In this document: piece by piece, positions 30,739 through 38,487 of the stretch
Numbering within the stretch: position 1 is the stretch's first letter
Layout of the letters: each line of letters begins with the position of its first letter
DNA from: Streptomyces sp. NBC_00683
GTDB taxonomy: Bacteria; Actinomycetota; Actinomycetes; Streptomycetales; Streptomycetaceae
DNA: 64,000 bases
Assembly: GCF_036226745.1 (NCBI RefSeq)
Contig: NZ_CP109013.1
Span: 5,828,001 to 5,892,000, forward strand
Direction: 5' to 3'
Position numbers and translations under genes: made by a program
The notes under the pieces: generated by a model
Told to the model about the DNA's origin: nothing
Databases searched by the model: none
The model's input: only the letters and a program-made list of their open reading frames with translations

Positions 30739-33323
30739 CAGGAGGGAGTCCCTTCGAGAGTACGGATGGCGAGCACGGGGCCCGCGAGGATGTCCAGGTC
30801 GGGCTTGACCTGGTCACGCTCGGGGACGAACTTCACCGAGGGGTCGGGTGCGTCGGGGGCGTTGACGAAGGTCACGAAGCGGCGCAGCCGCTCCGGGTCG
30901 TTGATGGTCTCGGCCCACTCGTCGCGGTAGCCGCGGACGTGGTCGGCCATCAGCCGCTCCAGCTCGTCGCACAGCCCCAGCGAGTCGTGGACGACGACGT
31001 CCCGTACGTGGTCCAGGCCGCCCTCGATCCGGTCCAGCCAGGTCGAGGTGCGCTCCAGTCGGTCCGCCGTACGGATGTAGAACATCAGGAACCGGTCGAT
31101 GAGGCGGACCAGTTCGGCGTCGGACAGGTCCTGGGCCAGCAGGTCCGCGTGGCGCGGTGTGGCGCCGCCGTTGCCGCCGACGTACAGGTTCCAGCCCTGC
31201 GCCGTGGCGATGATCCCGAAGTCCTTGCCGCGGGCCTCCGCGCACTCGCGGGCGCAGCCGGAGACGGCCGACTTCAGCTTGTGCGGCGAACGCAGGCCCC
31301 GGTAGCGCAGCTCCAGGTCGATCGCCATCTTCACCGAGTCCTGCACGCCGTAGCGGCACCAGGTCTGCCCGACACAGGACTTCACCGTGCGCAGCGACTT
31401 CCCGTACGCGTGCCCCGACTCGAAACCGGCGTCCACCAAACGGGTCCAGATCAGCGGGAGCTGGTCGACGCGGGCGCCGAACAGGTCGATCCGCTGGCCA
31501 CCGGTGATCTTCGTGTAGAGGCCGAAGTCCCGGGCCACCTCGCCGATCACGATCAGCTTCTCCGGGGTGATCTCACCGCCCGGGATGCGCGGCACGATCG
31601 AGTAGGAGCCGTTGCGCTGGAGGTTGGCGAGGAAGTGGTCGTTGGTGTCCTGGAGGGCCGCCTGCTCGCCGTCCAGGACGTAGCCGCTCGCACCGACCGT
31701 CGGCGCCAGCGAGGCGATGATCGAACCGACCGTCGGCTTGCAGACCTCGCAGCCGTCACCGCCCTTGGCCTCGTCGCGGCCGTGCGAGTCCAGCAGCCCG
31801 GCGTACGTCGTGACACCCAGGGTGCGGACGATCTCGTACAGCTCGCTGCGGGTGTACGCGAAGCAGCCGCACAGGCCCTGGTCCTCGGGCTGCGGCAGCA
31901 GCTGTCCGATGACCTTGACGCAGCTTCCGCAGCCCGTGCCCGCCTTGGTGCACTTCTTCACCTCGGGCAGCGTGGTGTGCTCGCAGATAGCGCCCTTGGT
32001 CACGTTGTGGCAGGAGCAGATCACTGCCTCGTCGGGCAGCGAGGACGGGCCGAGCGTCACGGGGCCGCCCGCGCCGGCCGGCAGCACCAGCTGCTCCGGG
32101 GCGACCGGCAGGACCGTGCCGGTCATGGGCCGCAGCGTGCCGTACTGGTCGGCGTCCCCGACCAGGACCCCGCCGAGCAGCGTGCCGTCCCGGCCGATCA
32201 CCAGCTTCTTGTAGACGCCCGAGCGGGAGTCCGAATAGACCACGTCGAGGCAGCCCTCGGCCGCGCCGTGCGCGTCACCGAACGAGGCGACGTCCACACC
32301 GAGGAGCTTCAGCTTCGTCGACAGGTCGGCGCCGGTGAACGAGGCCGCGTTGCCCGCGATCACCTCGGCGACCGCGAGCGCCATCTCGTAGCCCGGCGCC
32401 ACCAGCCCGTACACCCGGCCGTCCGAGGCCAGCGCGCACTCACCGATCGCGAACACGGAGCTGTCCGAGGTGCGGCACTCCTCGTCGACGATGATGCCGC
32501 CGCGCGGGCCGACCGCCAGGCCGCAGTCGCGGGCCAGCTGGTCGCGGGGGCGGACACCGGCGGAGAAGACGACGAGGTCGGTGGCGAGCGAGGAGCCGTC
32601 GGAGAGCGACATGCCGTTGACCCGGCCGTCGTCGCCCGCGGTGACCTCCTGGGTGCCGACGCCCGTGTGGACGGAGAGCCCCATGTCCTCGATCGTGCGC
32701 AGGAGTGCGGCGCCGCCGCCGTCGTCGACCTGGACCGGCATCAGCCGGGGCGCGAACTCCACGACGTGCGTGCTGAGTCCGAGGCCCTTCAGGGCGCCCG
32801 CGGCCTCCAGGCCGAGCAGCCCGCCGCCGACCACCGCGCCGGTCGTCGCGGTCTTCGCGTACTCCTCGATCGCGAGGAGGTCCTCGATGGTGCGGTAGAC
32901 GAAGCAGCCCTCGGTGTCCTTGCCGGGAACCGGCGGAACGAAGGGGTACGAGCCGGTGGCCAGCACCAGCGTGTCGTACGTGAAGGTCTGCCCGGAGCGC
33001 GCGGTGACCGTGCGCGCCTCGCGGTCGACGCTCTCCGCCGGGTCGCCGACGTGCAGTTCTATTCCGTGCCGGGCCATGAAGTCCGGCTCGACGAGCGAGA
33101 GGTCCTCCGGCGTCTTCCCGGAGAAGTACGAGGTCAGCTGCACCCGGTCGTAGGCGGGGCGGGGCTCTTCGCACAGGACGACGACCCGGGCGGTACCCTC
33201 GGCGGCCGTCAGCCCGCGGTCGGCGAGCGCTTCCAGGAACCGCTGGCCGACCATGCCGTGCCCGACGACCACGATCGTCGGCACGCCTGCGGTGGGGGCG
33301 GTCGGGGGAGTGGACACCGGCAT
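30738..33323 (-). CDS. nirB: Assimilatory nitrite reductase large subunit
   Basis: Reduces nitrite to ammonium with NAD(P)H. 861 aa. Domain order: FAD/NAD(P) oxidoreductase (about 15-330; IVVVGHGMVGQRFLEAL), a BFD-like [2Fe-2S] domain (CSCHNVTKG with TGCGSC, about 430-475; further CGCF and CEVC pairs after), then siroheme/[4Fe-4S] sulfite-nitrite reductase domains (about 550-800) with SCVGQTWCRYG and VSGCAREC cluster ligands. It sits between the FAD oxidoreductase and nirD, coupled to both by TGATG overlaps. A GlnR-like box precedes the operon. Siroheme could come from the chelatase at 42962. Confidence 0.95.
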   Translation of the reverse strand: MPVSTPPTAPTAGVPTIVVVGHGMVGQRFLEALADRGLTAAEGTARVVVLCEEPRPAYDRVQLTSYFSGKTPEDLSLVEPDFMARHGIELHVGDPAESVDREARTVTARSGQTFTYDTLVLATGSYPFVPPVPGKDTEGCFVYRTIEDLLAIEEYAKTATTGAVVGGGLLGLEAAGALKGLGLSTHVVEFAPRLMPVQVDDGGGAALLRTIEDMGLSVHTGVGTQEVTAGDDGRVNGMSLSDGSSLATDLVVFSAGVRPRDQLARDCGLAVGPRGGIIVDEECRTSDSSVFAIGECALASDGRVYGLVAPGYEMALAVAEVIAGNAASFTGADLSTKLKLLGVDVASFGDAHGAAEGCLDVVYSDSRSGVYKKLVIGRDGTLLGGVLVGDADQYGTLRPMTGTVLPVAPEQLVLPAGAGGPVTLGPSSLPDEAVICSCHNVTKGAICEHTTLPEVKKCTKAGTGCGSCVKVIGQLLPQPEDQGLCGCFAYTRSELYEIVRTLGVTTYAGLLDSHGRDEAKGGDGCEVCKPTVGSIIASLAPTVGASGYVLDGEQAALQDTNDHFLANLQRNGSYSIVPRIPGGEITPEKLIVIGEVARDFGLYTKITGGQRIDLFGARVDQLPLIWTRLVDAGFESGHAYGKSLRTVKSCVGQTWCRYGVQDSVKMAIDLELRYRGLRSPHKLKSAVSGCARECAEARGKDFGIIATAQGWNLYVGGNGGATPRHADLLAQDLSDAELVRLIDRFLMFYIRTADRLERTSTWLDRIEGGLDHVRDVVVHDSLGLCDELERLMADHVRGYRDEWAETINDPERLRRFVTFVNAPDAPDPSVKFVPERDQVKPDLDILAGPVLAIRTLEGTPS

Positions 33324-34570
33324 CAGAAGCCTCCGTCGTTGGTGAGCAGGTGGAGCAGGGACATGTCGGCGGGGAGGGGTTCGTCGTCCTGCCAGGTCCG
33401 GGCGAGGGTGCCGACCGCGGCGAGATCGCCGAACAGCACCCCGCCGGCCAGCCGGTCGCCCCGGACGACGACCGTGCGGTACGCGCCCCGGGTGGCGTCG
33501 GCCAGCCGGATCACGTCGTCGCCGGGCATCGGACGGGAGTCGCCGAAGGCCGCCAGGTCGAGACCGCCCGGAGCACCGGCGACACCGGCGGCGACAGGGA
33601 CGGCGGCGGGGGAGCGCAGGGTGAGCCGGGTCAGGGCCCTGGTGCCCTCGTAGCGGGCGGAGCCGCCGGCCAGTACCTCGGCCAGCACGTCCGCCTGTTC
33701 CAGCGCGGCGCCCGCCAGCCCGTACACGGTGCCGCGGTGCTCGGCACAGTCGCCGACCGCGTGGATGTACGGGTCCGAGGTGCGCAGTTCGTCGTCGACG
33801 ACGACGCCCTTGCGGACGTCGAGCCCGGCAGCCTGTGCCAGGCCCGTCCTGGGGCGGACCCCGCAGGCCAGCACCGTGATCTCGGCCTCCAGCTCGTAGC
33901 CGTCGGCGAGCTCCACGGCGCGTACCGCGGGGGTGGCGCCGTCGGTGCAGCGCAGACCGCGCACCCGGCACTCGGTGTGCACCTCGACGCCGAGGGCCTC
34001 CAGATGGCTTCGCAGCAGCCCGGCCGACTCGGCGTCCAGCTGACGCTCCATGAGGTGCTCGCCCTGCTGGGCCAGCACCACCTGGGCGCCGCACTCGGCC
34101 AGCGCACGGGCCGCGGAGACTCCGAGGAGCCCGCCGCCGATGACGACGGCGCGCACCCCGGGGCGTACGGCGGCGCGCAGGGCCAGGCAGTCGTCGAGGG
34201 TGCGGAAGGGATGCACCCCGTCCGGCAGTATGTGGCCGAGGCCCCGCAGCGGCGGCAGCACCGGGTTGGAGCCGGTGGCCAGCACCAGGCGCTCGTACCC
34301 GATGACGCTGCCGTCGTCGCAGTGCACCAGCCGGTCCGCCCGGTCGATCCGTACGACCCGCACCCCGCGCCGCACCTCGGCGGGCGGCAGCGCGATGACG
34401 TCGGGCTCGTACCGTCCGGCGAGCACCTCGGCGAGCAGCACCCTGTTGTACGGTGCGTGCTCCTCCTCACCGATGACGGTGACACCGGGGACCCGGGCGG
34501 CGAGCCGTGCGCCCGCCATCCCGGCGCCGATCACCACCACACGCGCCGTGTTCCCGCTCTGTGTCCTCAT
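33323..34570 (-). CDS. FAD-dependent NAD(P)H oxidoreductase of the nir operon
   Basis: 415-aa flavoprotein homologous to the N-terminal third of NirB. FAD-binding RVVVIGAGMAGARLAARV, NAD(P)-binding AVVIGGGLLGVSAARALAE and the second FAD motif IHAVGDCAEHRGTVYGL are intact. It lacks the Fe-S and siroheme domains. First gene of the nir operon; its stop overlaps the nirB ATG. It may pass electrons to NirB or NasA, since no separate nitrate reductase electron-transfer subunit is present in this window (inference). Confidence 0.85.
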   Translation of the reverse strand: MRTQSGNTARVVVIGAGMAGARLAARVPGVTVIGEEEHAPYNRVLLAEVLAGRYEPDVIALPPAEVRRGVRVVRIDRADRLVHCDDGSVIGYERLVLATGSNPVLPPLRGLGHILPDGVHPFRTLDDCLALRAAVRPGVRAVVIGGGLLGVSAARALAECGAQVVLAQQGEHLMERQLDAESAGLLRSHLEALGVEVHTECRVRGLRCTDGATPAVRAVELADGYELEAEITVLACGVRPRTGLAQAAGLDVRKGVVVDDELRTSDPYIHAVGDCAEHRGTVYGLAGAALEQADVLAEVLAGGSARYEGTRALTRLTLRSPAAVPVAAGVAGAPGGLDLAAFGDSRPMPGDDVIRLADATRGAYRTVVVRGDRLAGGVLFGDLAAVGTLARTWQDDEPLPADMSLLHLLTNDGGF

Positions 34571-34592
34571 GTCAAAGAGACTGCGGGGCCGG

Positions 34593-34630
34593 TGTTACCC
34601 GACCGCATCCCTCCTGTTTCCCGGGAGGAA
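34593..34630 (-). promoter_or_regulatory. GlnR-like box upstream of the nir operon
   Basis: Minus strand reads GTTCC-n6-GAAAC-n6-GATGC-n6-GTAAC, half-sites spaced 11 bp apart as in the actinobacterial GlnR consensus (gTnAC-n6-GaAAC repeated). It lies 23-60 bp upstream of the operon start. Confidence 0.65.
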
Positions 34631-34717
34631 CCTTGCGCTCAGCGCGCACGGACCCCCTCTGTGAGGGCCGGGCAACTGGTTGGACCGGGCACCTATCGCT
34701 TGCCTAAGGTCACGGAC

Positions 34718-35509
34718 ATGCCCGAGATAACACTGACCACCCTCGTCCTCCTCTGCCTGGCCGCCGCCGCGGCGGGCTGGATCGATGCGGTGGTCGGCGG
34801 CGGGGGGCTCCTCCTCCTGCCCGCTCTGCTGCTGGGCCTGCCGAACGTTCCCGCCGCGCACATCCTCGGCACCAACAAGGCGGTCGCCATCGTCGGCACC
34901 TCGGGGGCCGCGGTGACCTACGTACGCAAGGCGCCGGTGCAGGTGGGGACCGCCGTACGGATCGGGCTCATGGCCCTCGCCGGGTCGATGACCGGCGCCT
35001 TCTTCGCCGCGGGGATCAGCAGCGACGTGCTGCGCCCGGTGATCATGGTGGTGCTGCTCGGCGTCGCGGCCTTCGTCATGCTGCGGCCGTCCTTCGGCAG
35101 TGCCGCGGCCGGCGACGGCACCGGCAGGAAGGTCACCCGGGCCCGTACCGTCACCGCGATCGTGCTGGTCGGCGGCGGTATCGGCTTCTACGACGGGCTG
35201 TTCGGGCCGGGCACGGGAACCTTCCTGGTGCTGGCCCTGACCGCCGTACTCCACCTCGACCTGGTGACGGCGTCCGCCACCGCCAAGATCGTGAACGTCT
35301 GCACCAACGCCGGGGCGCTGGCGATGTTCGCCTACCAGGGCACCGTGCTGTGGCAGCTGGCCGCGCTGATGGCCGTATTCAATCTGGCGGGCGGCATGTT
35401 CGGAGCGCGCATGGCGCTCAGGAAGGGCAGCGACTTCGTCCGCGGGGTCCTGCTGGTCGTGGTGTTCTCGCTGGTCGCCAAGCTGGGCTTCGACCAGTGG
35501 TCGGCCTGA
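34718..35509 (+). CDS. TSUP (TauE/SafE) family permease
   Basis: 263-aa membrane protein with about eight helices in two repeats, each with the TSUP glycine-rich start: GWIDAVVGGGGLLLLPALLLG and IGFYDGLFGPGTGTFLVLAL. TSUP proteins export or import sulfonates, sulfite or other small anions, and the substrate is unresolved. It is divergent from the nir operon, sharing a 147-bp promoter region with the GlnR-like box, so nitrogen control is possible. The ATG at 34718 is chosen from the family start MPEITLTTLVLL. Confidence 0.88.
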   Translation: MPEITLTTLVLLCLAAAAAGWIDAVVGGGGLLLLPALLLGLPNVPAAHILGTNKAVAIVGTSGAAVTYVRKAPVQVGTAVRIGLMALAGSMTGAFFAAGISSDVLRPVIMVVLLGVAAFVMLRPSFGSAAAGDGTGRKVTRARTVTAIVLVGGGIGFYDGLFGPGTGTFLVLALTAVLHLDLVTASATAKIVNVCTNAGALAMFAYQGTVLWQLAALMAVFNLAGGMFGARMALRKGSDFVRGVLLVVVFSLVAKLGFDQWSA

Positions 35510-35531
35510 TCACCCGGTCGGCCTGATCACC
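35499..35531. repeat. 17-bp tandem duplication at convergent gene ends
   Basis: GGTCGGCCTGATCACC at 35499-35514 and again at 35516-35531. The first copy contains the TSUP stop codon, the second the sortase stop on the other strand. Confidence 0.85.
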
Positions 35532-36159
35532 GCACCTCGGTGAGATGGGCGTACGCCACCACGTTGCCCAGGTAGCCGGTCTGCTGCGAGAAGCCGCCGC
35601 CGCAGGTGATCAGCCGCAGGGACGCGTGCGGCGAGGCTCCGTAGACCCGCTGGTCGGGGAAGTCCTCGTTGTCGTACACCTCGATCGCGTCGACCGAGAA
35701 GACGGCGGTGCGGCCGTCCTTGCGGTCGATCTCGACCACGGTCCCCTTCTTCAGCGACCCGAGCGCGTAGAAGACCGACGGCCCCTGGGCGTTGTCGACA
35801 TGACCGGCGACGATCGCGGTGCCCTTCGCGCCGGGCGGGGCGCCGCCCTTGAACCAGCCCGCGATGTTGCGGTTCCCGGCCGGCGGTACGTCGAGGCTGC
35901 CGTCCCGGCCGAGGCCCAGGCGCATCATGGGTGCGTCCACACCGATGCCGGGGATGCGGATGCGGACCGGTTCGGAGGGGCGCAGCGGTTCGGCGACCGC
36001 CGATCCCGGCCGGAGTTCGGGACCCGCGGCGAAGGCTTCGGCCGTGGACGGCTGGGGCGCGACGGTCCGGGTGGCCGCGCCGTTCTGGACGAGCCAGATG
36101 CCGCACAGTGCGGCGATGCCCACCAGCCATGCCCTGGACCTCAGGGTCGTCCTGTCCAC
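35527..36159 (-). CDS. Class F sortase
   Basis: 210-aa transpeptidase of the sortase fold with an N-terminal membrane anchor (about residues 10-25). The catalytic His (H120 in AIVAGHVDNAQGP) and Cys (C186 in LRLITCGGGF) are present. I do not see the usual Arg shortly after the cysteine (the sequence runs to YLGNVVAYAHLT), so the third catalytic residue needs alignment. Streptomyces class F sortases sit beside a secreted protein with a C-terminal anchor, and the gene at 36184 fits that as its substrate. GTG start at 36159. Confidence 0.88.
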   Translation of the reverse strand: MDRTTLRSRAWLVGIAALCGIWLVQNGAATRTVAPQPSTAEAFAAGPELRPGSAVAEPLRPSEPVRIRIPGIGVDAPMMRLGLGRDGSLDVPPAGNRNIAGWFKGGAPPGAKGTAIVAGHVDNAQGPSVFYALGSLKKGTVVEIDRKDGRTAVFSVDAIEVYDNEDFPDQRVYGASPHASLRLITCGGGFSQQTGYLGNVVAYAHLTEVR

Positions 36160-36183
36160 GTCGTCGTCCTCGCGGTGTCGCCG

Positions 36184-36771
36184 TCAGCCGTCCTGCGCGC
36201 CGTCCGTGCGGCGCCGGCGCAGGAGCCAGACACCGCCGACGGCGGCGGAGCCGAGGACTCCGGCGCCCACGGCGAGCTGGACGGTGTCGGGTCCGGCACT
36301 GCCGCCGACGCCGGTCCTGACGTGCCCGGAGGGACGCTCGGGCCAGGTCCCGGGCGGGGACACGGGCGGCTTGACCGGCGAGGGCTTCGTCCCGGGCGGC
36401 GGCTTGACGGGCTCGGGCCGCGGGCTCGTTCCGGGCCGCACCACCGTCCCCAGCTCGGTCTCCGTCAGCTCGGTCTCCGTCAGTTCCGTCTCGGTGAGGT
36501 CGGTCTCCGTGAGATCGGTCTCGGTCAGGTCCGTCTCCGTACCCGGGTCGGTGTCCGTCCCGGGTACCGTCTGCGCCTTCGGGTCGGTCTCCGCTCCGGA
36601 GCCGGCCTCGGTCTCCGTCCCCGGATCCGTCCGGGGCGCCGGCCAGGCGGGCGACTCCGGCCTCGCCACCACGCCTTCGGCGTACGCGGACGGGGCGGTG
36701 GCGAGGCCGAGCGCGACGGCGGTGAGGGCCGCGGCGGCGGTACCGGTCACGAGGCGGGCAGGGCTGCGCAT
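36184..36771 (-). CDS. Secreted, membrane-anchored repeat protein, probable sortase substrate
   Basis: 195-aa precursor. A signal peptide ends near residue 31 (PSAYA). A Thr/Glu-rich stalk contains six pentapeptides TETDL x3 then TETEL x3 (residues 78-107), followed by Pro-rich PEPVKPPPGTKPSPVKPP. The C-terminus has a hydrophobic helix (about 155-175) and the basic tail RRRR, the shape of a cell-wall sorting signal. No LPxTG is visible; GPDTVQ precedes the helix. Adjacent to and upstream of the class F sortase, 24 bp apart. Function unknown; likely a surface stalk. Confidence 0.75.
   Translation of the reverse strand: MRSPARLVTGTAAAALTAVALGLATAPSAYAEGVVARPESPAWPAPRTDPGTETEAGSGAETDPKAQTVPGTDTDPGTETDLTETDLTETDLTETELTETELTETELGTVVRPGTSPRPEPVKPPPGTKPSPVKPPVSPPGTWPERPSGHVRTGVGGSAGPDTVQLAVGAGVLGSAAVGGVWLLRRRRTDGAQDG
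36451..36540 (-). repeat. Six 15-bp tandem repeats coding TETDL/TETEL
   Basis: 90 bp of in-frame 15-bp units inside the surface protein gene; the first three encode Asp and the last three Glu at position 4. Confidence 0.85.
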
Positions 36772-36966
36772 GGGAATCCTCCGGGCAGGCGGGTGTGTCC
36801 CTCCGAGACAACGGGCGGCGCCCGTCCTCCGCCAGCTGACGCACGGTCAGTTTTCACTCGTACGGACCCGTCGGGCGCACCCGGCCGTCCGGCCCGGTGC
36901 AGGTCGTGGCGGTGATGCCGGCTAGTGGAGCCGCCGGGTGCCGATCGAGTGACGCCGCGAACCGTG

Positions 36967-36988
36967 ACATGTGACGCACATCACATGT
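36967..36988. promoter_or_regulatory. CRP/FNR-type palindrome
   Basis: ACATGTGA-cgcaca-TCACATGT, containing a perfect TGTGA-N6-TCACA core (36970-36985), the consensus site of CRP-family regulators. It lies about 200 bp upstream of the surface-protein gene on the minus strand. Confidence 0.6.
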
Positions 36989-37060
36989 ATGGTCCTGAAG
37001 GACCCGGGCACAAGGTTCACACCCCCCACGGGACGGCGCCCCCCGCCGCCCCCACGGCAA

Positions 37061-37103
37061 CCGCCCTCACCGGCCCAATCCCCCCTGGGACCGGTGGGGG
37101 CGG
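37061..37103 (-). terminator. Terminator after DUF5990 gene
   Basis: CCGCCCTCACCGG / CCGGTGGGGGCGG, a 13-bp stem with one G-T pair and a 17-nt loop, immediately past the stop. Confidence 0.55.
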
Positions 37104-37105
37104 TG

Positions 37106-37567
37106 TCATGCCCCGTCCGTGGCGGACCAGGTGATGTCCGGTGGGCGTACGCGGGCGCACCGCGGCTGCCCCTCGGCGTCGGTCAGGCGTAGCCGCGCGG
37201 TGAGGTGCCCGGTCCGGGCTGCGGCGTCCAGGACGCTCCCGTCGACATCGGCCATCATCAGTTTGGCGCGCCGGAACATGGTGAAGACGCCGGACTCGTC
37301 CACGGTGCCCCAGGACAGGTAGACGAAGCGCCCGCCGAGCCGGTTCTGGATGTACGGCCCCGCGACCTCGATCCCGTCGGCGGTCGGGGTGGCGGTGCAG
37401 TCCAGTGTCCAGGTGGCGGAGGGGGCGTCGCCGGGATGCAGTCCCAGCAGCTCGCCGGGTCTGTCCTTGCGCTGCACGCCTACGTGGATGTTGTCGAAAC
37501 CGGCGAAGTCGGTGCCCGGGCGGCAGGAGCGGCCCGGGAGTTCTGAGGCTTCGATATGGATCTGCAT
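37106..37567 (-). CDS. DUF5990-type protein
   Basis: 153-aa soluble protein beginning MQIHIEASELPGRSC, then NIHVGVQRKDRPGELLGLHPGDAPSATWTL. It is a conserved actinobacterial family (DUF5990, recalled) of unknown function. The recurring DxTA/GPYIQ pattern and even strand prediction suggest a beta-sandwich. The ATG at 37567 matches the family start; an ATG at 37576 is in frame but has AGGAG touching it. It lies 56 bp downstream of the aminotransferase gene and may be co-transcribed. Confidence 0.78.
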   Translation of the reverse strand: MQIHIEASELPGRSCRPGTDFAGFDNIHVGVQRKDRPGELLGLHPGDAPSATWTLDCTATPTADGIEVAGPYIQNRLGGRFVYLSWGTVDESGVFTMFRRAKLMMADVDGSVLDAAARTGHLTARLRLTDAEGQPRCARVRPPDITWSATDGA

Positions 37568-37622
37568 GGTCCCCATGCTCCTGCACCTGCCCTCCGGTGG
37601 TGCACGGAGCGCCCCTCACGGT

Positions 37623-38417
37623 TCAGACGGCGACCCAGGGGGCGTCCTCGTGGATCTGCCCCAGCTGCTTCATCAGCTCCTCGTCGACCGCGAAGGACAC
37701 CTCGTCGATCCGGCGGACCGGCGCGATGCCCTGCGAGTTGGTGACGAAGGCCGCCCGGAAGGCGCCCACGCCCTCCAGTGTCACCGGGCGCCGTTCCGAC
37801 GGCCGGCCGGCCTGCGCGAGGCCGCTCTCCAGGAGGGCCATGGTGATGCCGGTCAGTGCGGGGGCGTCCGGCCAGACCACCGAAGTGCCGTCCCAGAAGC
37901 CGATGTTGGTGATGGAGCCCTCGGTCACCACACCGCCCGGTGCGGTCAGCAACGCCTGGTCGAAGCCCGCTCGCTCGGCCAGCAGCCCGTAGTAGGTCTG
38001 GCCGAAGTCGCTCGTGCGCTTGATGTGGGGCGCGGTGCGCGCGTACGGCACGGACATCAGGCTCTTCGGCTCGGTGGACATCCGTGCGGGCGGCCGCACC
38101 GTCACCATCGGGGTCGTCGCCGTGTCGCCCGGCGGGAGGTAGCCGTGCACCCGCACCGACGCGTCCCGTACCCCGGCGCCTTCGAGCGCGTGCCGGATCA
38201 GCCCGCGCACGTGTTCCCCGGCCAGGGGCTGGTCGAAGAGTTCCCGGCTCGCCGAGTCCAGCCGGTCCAGGTGCAGGGCGAGCCCCTGCACCATCCCGTC
38301 CCTGACCTGCATGGCTGTGAAATGGCCGAAGCCTGCGAACGCCGGGATCCGAAGGTCTTCCTCGGTGGCCCGGTGGCCGTTGATCTCGACGTACGGCACG
38401 GGTGCGGGAGTTGTCAT
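37623..38417 (-). CDS. Class IV aminotransferase (PLP, fold type IV)
   Basis: 264-aa PLP enzyme of the branched-chain aminotransferase / aminodeoxychorismate lyase group. The catalytic lysine is probably in APHIKRTSDFGQTYY (about residue 130). The family motif GGVVTEGSITNIGFWDG contacts the cofactor phosphate. Substrate (branched-chain amino acid, ADC or D-amino acid) cannot be decided from sequence. The ATG at 38417 has GGAG upstream. It faces the FMN reductase across the SoxR box, so the same site could influence both. Confidence 0.85.
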   Translation of the reverse strand: MTTPAPVPYVEINGHRATEEDLRIPAFAGFGHFTAMQVRDGMVQGLALHLDRLDSASRELFDQPLAGEHVRGLIRHALEGAGVRDASVRVHGYLPPGDTATTPMVTVRPPARMSTEPKSLMSVPYARTAPHIKRTSDFGQTYYGLLAERAGFDQALLTAPGGVVTEGSITNIGFWDGTSVVWPDAPALTGITMALLESGLAQAGRPSERRPVTLEGVGAFRAAFVTNSQGIAPVRRIDEVSFAVDEELMKQLGQIHEDAPWVAV

Positions 38418-38449
38418 GCGCTCCACCGTAGGCCGTGGCACGCCGCGAC

Positions 38450-38480
38450 TTGACCTCAATCATGGTTGAGGTGTGAGTCT
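38450..38480 (+). promoter_or_regulatory. SoxR box and promoter of the FMN reductase
   Basis: CCTCAA-tcatgg-TTGAGG (38454-38471) is a perfect 18-bp SoxR-type palindrome. A -35 TTGACC (38450-38455) and -10 GAGTCT (38475-38480) flank it with a 19-bp spacer, the spacing expected of MerR-family activator promoters. The predicted transcription start coincides with the ATG at 38488. Confidence 0.85.
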
Positions 38481-38487
38481 GCGGTGC

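Larger units (their letters stand above)
36772..37105. other. 334-bp intergenic region with CRP-type palindrome, no gene seen
   Basis: Holds the palindrome at 36967-36988 and a terminator-like stem at 37061-37103. Three GTGAC copies occur near 36949-36974. No coding frame is credible. Confidence 0.5.

Noticed and set aside
30939..33653. Long plus-strand frame opposite nirB
   Set aside because: Complement of nirB and the start of the FAD oxidoreductase; no family match.
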